DNA from: Perkinsus olseni
Taxonomy: Eukaryota; Perkinsozoa; Perkinsida; Perkinsidae
Direction of reading: 5' to 3'
Assembly (NCBI GenBank): GCA_013115135.1
Contig: JABANP010000480.1
Location: 1 to 40,475 of the forward strand
Length of the DNA: 40,475 nucleotides
Position numbers and translations under genes: made by a program. The stretch's first letter is position 1, and every line of letters starts with the position of its first letter. The notes beneath the pieces were generated by a model. That model did no database searches. It was not told the DNA's origin and saw only the letters and a list, made by a program, of their open reading frames with translations. Of this stretch, positions 1-9,186 are shown in pieces.

Positions 1-1625
1 TTCGACAACTTCACCCCTCTTGAAAGAGCTTGAAAACTCTGATAACTAGCTTTCAGGGCTCCGACGCTGCTCAGCGTCAAGCGTCCCGAGTTGATATCAG
101 CGACTTCCGCTACCATGGCCAAAGCACATCGCAGAAGCAGCAGTAGCCTCCCTACTATCCGCTGTACCGTCTTCCAGCTCCACCGCCTGTGAGTGGGAAC
201 GGTCGCTTACAGTCTACCGAGAATATTTTTCTCCGCGACTTAGATTTGGAACGACAAGCCCCTACCTTGCATGCCGTTGCCGGAAGGTCATACCATACGA
301 GGAAGCGCATAGATGCTTTTCTGTTCGTAGGGACACCCATGTGCCGGGGCGTAAAGAGGGACACGATCACGCTGAATCACTGAGGGAAGACGCATATTAG
401 CGGGTACAATACCCCGTCACCTTCGCGGACTTCTCCATGGCTGACGTTACGAGTTCGATATTTGAGGGAGTCAGGGCATCATTTCCTGCTTTATTCGCCT
501 CTCGCACGGGCAAAGCCGGGAGTGTGGTATGCAGAATTTATACAGCTTATCATCTGGCGATACGTACGAGAAGTGCTACACTGCTTTCATGTCAATGCAA
601 TGTGCTTCAATGTTCCCCATGTGCACAGTACCTCAGGTCGCCCACATCCAACGATCTCTCATCTCCGTGAGCGATTTGTGCACTTCCTGTCTCAGGCTTC
701 TGAGATGTCAGTTGTTGGCATCGGCAAGGTTCCACTATGCAGCACATTGTGTCATAACGTCTTGGCCCAGTGTCCTGGATTCAAGTAAATGATTTTTCTG
801 TCTTCTGTGACAGAAGACTGTGACAGTCGGAAGACAGAGGTTCTGTCTTCCGACTTCAGCTTCTCAGTCTGAACGATGTTTCCGGACCTTGTGACTCCTC
901 CTCTGTACCACCCGTCTGTGCTATGGCACATTTCTATCGAGTGGATGATATGCCCCAGCAATACACGACTTTTGACGAATACGAGCCGTTCTCCGACAAG
1001 TGCCCCCCGTTCGACCCGACTCTGGTTTTCGCGGGCGATCACTCACTATTAGAAGCTGTGAGGCGAGTCCAGTAGGAGCCTAGCATGAAAGCTCATCACT
1101 GTGAGCAATTGCTTCAGTGTTCGCATACACACACAATCGCCGAGCAGTTTGTTCCACTAGATCATTCCACCAATGATCCGTCTGTGTGCCCTAACGTCCG
1201 TAGTTGCGGCTAGTCACACTCTGGATATGAGTCGCCATGGAGATAAAAGCGAAATATCTGCTTCACCTGGTACTTCAGGATCCGAGCTCGGACTACCGGT
1301 AAGAGTCGAAGGAAAGGCAACCGGAAGTGCGTGAGGTGTATTCGTTTCAGGATATCAATGTTAAGTTAGGACTGCTCCTGAGATACTGAGATGTTTCTAC
1401 GCCTCTCCGCAGTTTCACTATCCTGCGGCCGCTGACTACGCCCTTGGCCGTGATCTACGGCTCGATAGACTTCAAACGCAACAACAAGCGGTGGGGAAGC
1501 ACATAGCAGCACAATCTAGAGATATTAGGCTTTTTATTTCCAAGGAGGCCAAGCGTAGGCTTGGTTCACATGGCGGAGCGTATTGTCGACGCTCTCAGAC
1601 TAGCGAGTCTAGTCTCAAGCGATAA
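1..1625 (+). CDS. Exons of an uncharacterised multi-exon gene, 5' end outside the window
   Basis: I do not recognise the product. Several stretches read like real exons separated by GT-AG introns: about 55-150, 462-640, 690-780, 860-1070 (contains MAHFYRVDDMPQQYTTFDEY) and 1125-1220. The last exon is 1411-1625; it follows a polypyrimidine-AG acceptor, encodes a Gln/Arg-rich helical segment and ends in TAA after SSLKR. The reading frame cannot be linked cleanly across all introns, and the first stretch is interrupted by one in-frame TAG near 150. One intron holds an inverted repeat (825-855). It could be one long gene or two genes. Exon-like codon content is what is seen; the existence of a single gene is inferred. 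Confidence 0.35.
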
Positions 1626-1766
1626 TGATATACTGAGTGATTTGATAGCCGTATCAAAGGGCATAGTCCTGGTGACGGCACCCAGATGGAAAATACCTTG
1701 TCCTCAGGTAGCCTTGCCCCTAAGACATTCCGCAGGGCACATTTGCCATTTTTAATTGTGCTGCAG

Positions 1767-2325
1767 TTGTTACGGACTTCGTTATACGTCACGAGATTGA
1801 CGCTTCCGACCTGTCCTGTTCTCGGAAATATGATTCTTTGTGTAGTATTGGGCCAAATGTGAGTATTTGAGACATATTTTCACAGGTCCAGTAAGGCCAC
1901 GAACGAGACGGCTCTCGTATCCTTCCGTTTGCTCGATGGGAAGACTGGGCGAGGAAGGAGATGGCAAACATTGTCGCGTCCCGTATTACTATTCTGGTCC
2001 GTGCCCCGAAACCATGAATTTCGCGGGTCTGGGCCCTCTCGAAAAAGGAGCCATCTCGCTCGTCGATGTGGTTCCCACTATGCTTGTATCAAAGGAGTGC
2101 AAGTCGGATTTTGACCACACATGCCCGGTACTGGGGCCCAGAAATCAGGGAGGAGTTTTCTTCTGATTCAGGATGGATGGATGTATACGGCTAGCGGCAT
2201 GTGCTCTGCTCCCCCAAGAATATGCGGGGCCTTGTCCAACTTTGTACGATCTGCAGAACCATAACAGGGTAATGAAATCGCGCTTCGCCGATATATGTGA
2301 TGTCACTTGGCCATGTATGCCCTGA
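1767..2325 (+). CDS. CPW-WPC domain protein 1, with an apparent frameshift
   Basis: Alveolate CPW-WPC proteins are secreted or surface proteins built from a domain with CP..W near its start, G.C..P and Y.GPC in the middle and C.V.WPC at its end. The first part here carries SCSRKYDSLC (near 1830) and then HCRVPYYYSGPCP followed by PLEK, but no clear WPC. A second unit starts with CKSDFDHTCP and, after an intron ending at 2171, continues DGWMYTASGMCSAP. The remainder, EYAGPCP to ICDVTWPC, is in the next frame. The switch point is a run of five C at 2211-2215; one base fewer would join the two halves into a perfect domain. The gene ends TGA right after WPCMP, as the other copy at 5742-6490 ends just past its last motif. 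The start codon is not resolved. Confidence 0.6.
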
Positions 2326-2595
2326 GCTCTGCCGTAGCGCCTTTCATCCTCTTAATTGTATTCGGCGCCGAGATTTTGTATGCAGAAGAGTGTGCGATAG
2401 CTGCTCTTTGAATATACCACTCGAGCTTGATGAATGCCGTTCTCCTGCTTGCTACGCTAATCTCGATTGTCTCGAGCTATCCAAGCGTTAACCTACATGT
2501 CGATACTCCTCTCGCCTCGCTAGGAGAGCGAACAACAACGGTTGGCCACTAAACCTCGTATTATAGCTAGTTGACCGGGCTCGGTTGTTCTCAGG

Positions 2596-3700
2596 TGGAT
2601 TGCCTACCTATCGACTCCTACCGTCGCGGGGAACTCGTTCGCTGAGTTTGCGCTGCCGAGAATTAATGTTTTTGTAGAGGGTCGACGTTCATCCAGGCCA
2701 CCCGCATTGTCTGAGGAAGAGCGATATCCGATACGAGAATCCGGAGAGACAATCGATGTTCACGTCAGATCCGAGATTCCCCAGTACCTTTCCGTGGGCA
2801 CTCAGAGCCTGCGACAGCTTTACGGGGCGAAGAAGCTCTGAAAAAGCGCGTTAGTCAAACAGGTGAGCGTTTCTTCCTTTATACGACACGCGGTGCATAT
2901 CGAGATCACCAACCTCTTTTGCAAATCAGGAGAAGTGATTCAAAGTATGAGCCGACACCGGAAGCTATAGTCAAAGCGAGGTAGCATAGTGTTTCTCTTG
3001 TCGCCATTCGGATTTGGGTTCAAATCATCTTCTCGGTTAAGTGGGTAGTAGATCGAACCCTACAACCTCTTCAGAAGCTGAATGATATTTCCCAAGGCCT
3101 GCTTCGCTGTATTGGTATCTGAAGTAATGTACCGCTGTTTCTCGACAGATCGAATGATTTGTAGATTTGTCTGGTCGTTGCCGAGGAATCTCTGCGTGCT
3201 TCTATAGAGAAGCACTTAGCCAGCTATTATTTTACTGGTATATGCGAGCGAGATTATACAGAAGAGGCACGTTCGTACGGCGCTTTACGCTATTGACCAC
3301 CCTTCTCTCAGTGCCCTTCGCACTGGGAGGAGAACGAACAGACTTGCAGCCCGCCACCCGGACTACTCTGGTCCGTGTACCTCATTCCTCACCCACTGAG
3401 CATTCCGGAGAAGCAAAGGCTTGCACGTGATTGCTTTGTCAACTGGTACGCGGGAACTTCGACCGCTCGGCTTTGTCAGGACATTTTAGGCCTTGTGCTC
3501 ATAGTTGTGTGAGAGATTTCACAGGCTGCCCGCGTGGTTGGGCTTCTGACGGACAAATTTGCACTGCTCCTCCGAATACTCGTGGGTATTGCCTTCACTC
3601 CATCGACTTCTCCGGCTTGTCTGGGAAGAGAAGGCGTCCTGAGCGGCGATGTGTGGGGAAGAGTGGTGAGCTCCTCTCTGCGGCTGAGGTTGTTCAACGT
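2596..3700 (+). CDS. CPW-WPC domain protein 2 (exon boundaries approximate)
   Basis: Exon-like stretches run from 2596 (after an AG acceptor; WIAYLSTPTVAGNSFAEF) through 2870, then 2932-2980, then 3168-3295 (ASYYFTGICERDYTEEARSY). Two CPW-WPC units follow. One begins CPSHWEENEQTC at 3312 and ends EKQRLARDCFVNW at a GT donor. The next, after an acceptor at about 3528, begins CPRGWASDGQICTAPP and reaches ERRCVG near 3655. The Cys, Trp and Pro spacing matches the family. The frames of the 2596-2870 and 2932-2980 pieces do not join cleanly, so there is either an indel or a misplaced intron, and the final WPC exon is not found. Whether this is one gene separate from its upstream neighbour is an inference from the stop at 2325. 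Confidence 0.5.
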
Positions 3701-4081
3701 TTTCCACTGTTAGGCCTTGCTCGAATCAGTGATTACATGCTCATATACTATTGATTTCCTCGGCATTGAGTTCCGGAATCTTGGGCTCGCCGCAGTAGGC
3801 TGTAACACGTATCCCATAGGCAAGGCTGTTTTCCTGCATTCTCGAATCCGGATGCCGTTAGGCTAACGGCGTTAGAAACAGCGTTAGCTAGCACCATTCA
3901 CCTGACAGATGGGCCATTCGTGTGCGGTGCATCTACGCATCATTTCCCATTCCTCTCTATAACGCTGTGTGCTCGTTACGGTATTGATGCAAACCCTGTT
4001 TAATACATTACTCTCGTTCTCTGAAAACGTGCCATTCGATCCTTCTCTTCGTTGGCAGATTTCTTCAGCGATTTTTGGTGC
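3701..4081 (+). other. Gap between secreted-protein genes
   Basis: No gene can be modelled here. One exon-like stretch (about 3897-4000, containing THHFPFLSITLCARYG, ending in TAA) might be the last exon of the upstream CPW-WPC gene. The segment 3853-3885 carries repeated GTTAG-type words (gttaggctaacggcgttag). Confidence 0.3.
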
Positions 4082-5026
4082 ATGAATATTATCTATTCGC
4101 TTGCAGCCTTGCATGTGGTCTCTGCAGGGCCAGGCTACGATAGCCGTGTAGCTGGCCGAACAACTGAATTGCTGTTGGTCCCACCTGCAGACCCGTTTCC
4201 ATCAATTCGAACGGAGGTGTTACTGTCACACTGTGACATGCAGCACACGCATGGAGGTCAGCTGTGTCACTTCTTCTCCTCAGATTGAACGTCTCGAATC
4301 AAAGCGTCGTAAATTCGAGGAGAGCGAATTGTCTTCGCTCGAGCCGAGCACAGCTTTCGTAGATGGTCCGCCAGCGAGTCCTTTCGCTGTGAGGATGATG
4401 CCACCAATTGCTACAGATGTGGGCAGGATCAAGCGGAGGATTGACGATTTAGAGATGCGACGAGAGGAGCAGGAGGCCGAGATGTTCCGAGGTATACGAA
4501 GGAAGCTGCTATCAAAGAATTCCGGGGCGTGTAAGCTGTACAATATGAGAATGGCTTCAAGATGATCCACGAGCTGTTTTCGCAGCATTCTCATTCGATA
4601 CCAGCCCTGTCTCGATTAGAGTCGGCAGCACTGGGCCGTTTCCACGTGTGGTCGACCTCGTAGCCGGAATGGAGCGTCGCAGAGACGAAAGGGAAGCCGC
4701 TATACGTCACAAATATCTCGAGAAAGGTACTTGACTAAAGTAACCCTAATGCTCTGCGCGAATGGAGATAAAGAGTTTACCTTCCTGAGAGAAACTTCCT
4801 CAGAGGTTTCAATATTCAGATGCTACTGCGTTGGCTGAAGTTGGTCAAAGTCGTGGATCAGCGCGAAAGTTCCGAGTGAACCTCTACCCGCCTCAGGTAA
4901 TCCAAGCCGGCACGAAGTCGTTGGAAACAACTCGTTATGGCGCTTACGACGTTTTCTCAGGAAAGCACTTCAGAAGTAATACACTCCATAGACGTACTGG
5001 AAAAGTTGGAAGCAGAGCTCCGTTAG
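4082..5026 (+). CDS. Secreted coiled-coil protein, 5 exons, 221 aa
   Basis: The product is unknown, but the model is consistent. Exons are 4082-4216, 4284-4530, 4586-4726, 4820-4896 and 4961-5026; every junction keeps phase and the total is 222 codons including TAG. The protein starts with a signal peptide (MNIIYSLAALHVVSA, cleavage probably before GPGYD). The second and third exons are rich in Arg, Glu and Leu and look like coiled coil (IERLESKRRKFEE, RIKRRIDDLEMRREEQEAEM), as does VVDLVAGMERRRDEREAAI. There are no membrane segments or recognisable catalytic motifs. It lies head-to-tail among other secreted-protein genes, which suggests a cell-surface or extracellular role. The start is chosen because it is the ATG that creates the signal peptide. 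Confidence 0.65.
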
Positions 5027-5089
5027 TAGAGGGAGCCAGAGTACTCGATCATTTTTTTCTAGACGTAACTGCGAGTTTCGCTCCTGATT

Positions 5090-5634
5090 ATGCGTTTTCA
5101 CGCTGTGTGTTTGTTATCCGCCGTAAAACCCCTTCGTCAAATGCCTCGGTTGCTCATGATGAGTCTGATACTTGCCGGGCTTTTCAACGAGTCTGTGGCA
5201 GGAGGTGCGGCAATCCCGTCAGAGTCGCTGTTGACTATGGTACATGATGAACTGAGGCGGCGCCACAGCGGGGCATACGGTATTGAACTTTGAAGGTCCG
5301 TCATATCCTTGAGGTGGACTCATTCGGCTCAGATCACCTCACTCAAGCGCCAATAATTTGGACAGCCGTACGAAATGCGGGAAGTGCTGCTCTGTCCGAA
5401 GTTGGATTCGATCCGCAACTTATACGCCGAGGTAATATTGACCTGGGCTGAGAGATGGAGTTGATCTATTGACCAACTTAGCGCCATCGGGCTTTCAGGT
5501 TTGACTTCCTCAAAGGTATGTTTCGGGGAAAAAGGAAGAGTCTACACACAACTAAGTCTACTTTTCGTTCATAGCCGACCAATGGTCACCCACAAGCTGT
5601 TATCAACATAATCGCGACGAAACAACAACCATGA
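5090..5634 (+). CDS. Predicted secreted protein, 4 exons, one unresolved junction
   Basis: The start is an ATG at 5090 or, better, the one at 5141 that gives a compact signal peptide (MPRLLMMSLILAGLFNESVAGG). Exon 1 runs to about 5292 (RRRHSGAYGIEL). The next clear coding stretch, KVRHILEVDSFGSDHLTQAP, runs from about 5293 to 5431 and is out of frame with exon 1 by a 2 nt step (ctttgaaggtc), with no good intron to explain it. A 17 nt microexon (5499-5515) and a last exon (5575-5634) then keep phase perfectly and end in TGA. I know no family with this sequence. The step may be a mutation, an assembly error or a start I have misjudged. Confidence 0.5.
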
Positions 5635-5741
5635 ATCCCAACCTTCCTCAGAGCATAGGTGCACTCCACCTGGTTGTATTCACTCGGCAGTACCGAGTAA
5701 GGACTATCAGGTGTTAGCACTTTTATTTTTCTCTTTTGTCG

Positions 5742-6490
5742 ATGGAAATACTTTTGACGCTTCTCGGGATACTGCGTCTAGCAGGATCGACGAAGTTGAA
5801 GAACGTGGCCCAAATAGCTCCCTTCGAATTTCAAGCGGCCGGCAGAACGACATTTTACGGTGCACAAGGACGTTCACCGATTCTTTCAGTCTGATTCCTC
5901 AGACCCGAAACTAGCTCAGTCTTTGTATGCATGCAAGCGGGATTACTCGTTGCCATGCCCAGAATTCCATAGTAGAGGACTAGCTGTCATACTAGTATCG
6001 CACAACTTCTCTATCGTCCTCAGCTCTCGACGGCACTGGTGCCTGTATCCCTCAAGTGTCCGGGGGACCATGCGGGCGCTATTCAGTAAACCTCTCGCTT
6101 CTGAGTAGAAATTCCAAAGAAAGGTGGGCGGAGCTTTGCAGGGTTAACTGGCCATGCGAGGGTGATGCGTCAATCCCGTGTGAAAGATCTTATTACCTGC
6201 TGCTTTTCAGACTGTTCAACGAACTTCACAGAGCCGGTAATCGGATCTTTTTCCCCGTTAGCTTAGTCGTGGTCGATCGTAGTGCCCCGAAGATTGGACA
6301 CACGTCCGCGACAAGATCTGCCGCGCTCCCGAGCTGTACAGGGGCCCTTGCAGGTTCTTTTTCCCCAAATATCTCTTGAGTCATTGTCTTGCTTCTGCTT
6401 TTCAGTCGAGAGGTCAACTTTGATGCGTTCAGCAGAAAAAATTTAGAGGACTGGTCAAATACCTGCGGAGCCTACTGGACTTGTGGCTAA
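5742..6490 (+). CDS. CPW-WPC domain protein 3, secreted, 5 exons, 191 aa
   Basis: Exons are 5742-5859, 5903-5971, 6024-6256, 6283-6353 and 6406-6490; all phases agree and the sum is 192 codons including TAA. A short signal peptide opens the protein (MEILLTLLGILRLAGS). Domain 1 (about aa 50-107) runs CKRDYSLPCP, then LDGTGACIP, GPC, SKERWAELC and VNWPC. Domain 2 (about aa 115-190) runs CERSY, CPEDW, KICRAPELYRGPC, NLEDWSNTC and AYWTC, so the last Pro of WPC is replaced by Thr. Intron 3 would be only 26 nt (6257-6282). In Plasmodium this family is expressed in mosquito-stage zygotes and ookinetes; a surface role here is inferred from that and the signal peptide. This is the cleanest evidence in the window for an alveolate host. 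Confidence 0.8.
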
Positions 6491-6914
6491 AGCTTTGCTG
6501 ATTCACGTTTCTGACTGAACTTCTCGTTGTCTTGGTGTCACGCATCGCGTGTGCTACCGCAACACCGGATGGTGGTTTTCCTAGGATGATACTGTTGTGT
6601 CCTCTACATCATAACATATATCCTCAGTGCTGCCTGCCTCATCGAGGTGGAATCTTTATCCTATTACCGACAGAAGACATTTATTTATCACCGATGGATC
6701 AAGAGGTAGTCACGATATTGCTGGATAACACAGAATTAATGCTCGTCCTCTGTGCTGTCTCAGCATCTGATCTGTTTTCAAAATGTCCAATAGCCCAGTT
6801 AAAAACCATCCTGGTCATGGTATTACCGCAGCCCTGCAAGGATTTTTGTTGAGGTTCTAGCAGGGCTCGAGCTACTCACCTTTATGCTTTCTCCCAGCCA
6901 AGTTCGTACCAACG
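6491..6914 (+). other. Intergenic gap of 424 bp
   Basis: An open frame (6532-6852) lies here, but it has no ATG-led signal peptide, no recognisable motif and an unusual composition rich in Leu, Pro and Cys. I do not call it a gene. Nothing else was seen. Confidence 0.4.
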
Positions 6915-7440
6915 ATGGTCGCGAATCTTCTTTTTCTCATCGCTATAGCTGCGTCTATTACTCGAAGTTACGACCTTCCTGAGTTCAGTGGACAAGTGCA
7001 GTACCGGCTGCAGGAGTCGTGTGGTCAAGACTGTGTCACCGCTTGGAACGATATGATGCTGCCGAAGCTGAAGAGGTTTCAGGCGAAAGAGGCAGGACAC
7101 AATGGACCTAACGTGAGGCTTAGAGCTGCGGCTGGTCCCAGGGCCGTATTGGGCAGGACGTAATTCCCCTTGCTGTCTTTGACATGGTTACCGATTTCAA
7201 CGGCAAATTGAAGGCAGCGAAGCAAGCTATTTCGCGAGATGTAGCCAGCTTAGTAAAGAGCCGCAATCCTGCGGCTCACTCATTCTCTCTTGCTGCCACT
7301 GACGAGGATATCCAAGGTAAGTTGGCAAAGATGAGTTCCACTTATTCTCCGCGTCTTCGCTAGAACAGAAGAACCGCTGCACTTACGTAAGACAGGTGGC
7401 TTCAGAGGCTTATAAAGCATCCATGATCATCGTGCGTTGA
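6915..7440 (+). CDS. Small secreted protein, 3 exons, 149 aa
   Basis: Exons 6915-7112, 7142-7316 and 7364-7440 join in phase (150 codons including TGA). The ATG at 6915 gives a strong signal peptide (MVANLLFLIAIAASITRS), followed by an acidic, Gln-rich segment with two close cysteines (ESCGQDCVTAW). The centre is a helical, charged region (VFDMVTDFNGKLKAAKQ). Intron 1 is only 29 nt. No family is recognised. It is the last gene before the mobile-element island and shares strand, size class and secretion signal with its left neighbours. Confidence 0.65.
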
Positions 7441-7598
7441 CTACGATCGAGTTATCGAGTGAGAATGAACTCAGGTTCACACTATGGCTACATCGACGGC
7501 CGTTCTCTGCGGATGTGTATTCACTCCTGTGAAATCTGAATGGTCTGTTGCTGATAGGCTGATAGATTTGAAAGCTGGTGACTTCTCAGCACCTTAGC

Positions 7599-8453
7599 GG
7601 TGAGGATCATATCGTACAATTGCAACTCGTAGAAACTCTGCTCGTGTACCACAAATTCGTACAGTTTCACCTCATACAGTTTCCAGTCGTACAGTTTCGC
7701 TTCGCACATTGTCATTTCGTCTTGTTACACTCAGTACAGTATCATTCCGTACAGTGTCGAATCTTACAGTGTCCACCAGTACAGTGTCATATCGTACAGT
7801 GTCCGCTCGTGCAGTTTCACATAGTGCAGTGTCATATAGTACAATTTCACGGTGAAACTTTCACCTCATACAGTGCCAAATCGTACAGTTTCACGCGCTT
7901 CGCGCGCGCCACTGCCCCCTGCGCGTCCACCGTCGACATCGGACAACCCATTTTTGGAGCATCCGCGAAATGAACCTGGGAGTACCGTTTACCAACAGGC
8001 CCCCGTCCGCGCGAACACTTTGCCTCACCGAAACTCTCGTTTCCGCCAGCGAAATCCACACCTCAGTAAATGGCAGCAACGCTCCGCCTGATGGGAATAA
8101 TTTTTTTCATTCCGCAATTCAAGAAAATGTGTACGCATCGTGTCTAGTCATTTTTCCCTGAAGTTACTTCGCATTGTACATGTAGAATTTACTAACCAAC
8201 ACTGTATCGGTTGCAACTGTACTGAACGAGACTGTACGTGCAGCAACTGTACTGAACGATACTGTACCTGCAGCAACTGTACGGTTCAACACTGTACGAA
8301 ATGACACTGTACTGACTGCAACAAGGTGAACTGACACTGCACCATAAGACACAAAAATGAGTTGCAACTGAACCAGTTGACAGTGTCAACTTGACACTGT
8401 ACGAGTTGCAACTGTACCATATGTCAGTGACACTGTACGATATGATACTCACC
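7599..8453. mobile_element. Element A: small foldback element with GTAC-motif array ends
   Basis: The left arm (about 7599-7890) repeats a unit like tcgtacagtgtcat or cgtacagtttcac; the right arm (about 8170-8453) repeats the complement (actgtacgaaatgacactg). The outer tips are inverted copies: GGTGAGGATCATATCGTACA at the left and the complement of GGTGAGTATCATATCGTACA at the right. The ~280 bp centre has no supported gene. Long frames in the arms are simply the repeat read as protein. A clean target duplication was not found. It looks like a non-autonomous relative of element D. Confidence 0.65.
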
Positions 8454-8771
8454 CTTTACTGTATTGTCTGTGCTGTCTCTTGTGCTCGCCTCGGTGTTGT
8501 GAGGGTCACCGATTTGTGCACGCGTGCTGTCTCCTTAAGCCTTAAGGCTTAAGGGTTGTGAGGATCCTTAGGGTGTGGCGTTCTGTAAGCGAACAAGGTC
8601 GTTTACTTTACGTTGGACTTGAGCCCAGGCTCAGGGTGAGTTACTGTGATTTGAGGTATCTCATCCGCTAGTGGCTACGCTCCGTCTGAACGGTATCGTA
8701 GTCAAGGGTTAGTTACGGTATTGTCTAACGAGTTAGGCATTGAGTTGAATAGTCACGATGGTATTGACTCG
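8454..8771. other. Spacer between elements A and B
   Basis: No coding potential was seen. It holds a perfect 22 bp palindrome, ccttaagcct at one side and its complement at the other (8533-8554), and the left target duplication of element B (TATTGACTCG, 8762-8771). Confidence 0.4.
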
Positions 8772-9030
8772 CGGGGAACCTCCATTCATACATCGCTGTT
8801 TCATACATTGTAGGCTTCGTCCACGATTGTTTCATCCATGGTAGGGTTCATCCTGCTTGTTTCGTCCATGTTACTTCCGTCCATCCTCTTTCATACACGT
8901 CTCTTCCGTCCACGGGTCTCACGTACATGATTCTTTCATCCACGCCGTTTCGTCCAATCATGCTCTAACTCCGCTTCTCTCTTCCAGGGCTTTTCGTACA
9001 AGCCTTTCGTACACGTGCGTTTCGCCACGC

Positions 9031-9075
9031 TTTTAGACATATATGACGCCGTGACGGCGTCATATATATCTAAAA
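9031..9075. repeat. Near-perfect hairpin, 21 bp arms
   Basis: The left arm 9031-9051 and right arm 9055-9075 are complementary except at one position and enclose the loop tga; the apex is gacgccg/cggcgtc and the base is AT-rich. It sits inside element B. Confidence 0.8.
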
Positions 9076-9120
9076 GTAGCACGCCGCCGGCTCCACCACT
9101 GCTGCCACTGCCATCTACCC

Positions 9121-9186
9121 CTACCCAGATTTGAGCCTGGGACCATCGTCATGCTAGCCGGGAGCTCTACCAATTCCGCTATTACC
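9121..9186 (-). repeat. tRNA-like segment
   Basis: Read on the minus strand it begins GGTAATAGCGGAATTGGTAG, continues with a plausible anticodon-arm region and has a T-arm-like CCCAGGCTCAAATCTGGG. A- and B-box-like words are at the right spacing, but the acceptor stem does not close and no anticodon can be assigned. It is more likely a tRNA-derived SINE module than a working tRNA gene. Confidence 0.4.

Noticed and set aside
1..150. Stop-codon reassignment (in-frame TAG near 150)
   Set aside because: TAA, TAG and TGA all act as ends in the well-supported genes here, so an intron or indel is more likely.
6532..6852. 106-codon open frame between two secreted-protein genes
   Set aside because: No ATG start with signal peptide, no family motif, and composition unlike the neighbours.
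7599..8453. Regularly spaced repeats resembling a CRISPR array
   Set aside because: Units are degenerate and run in opposite directions in the two halves, there are no uniform spacers, and the context is eukaryotic. They are foldback TIR arrays.
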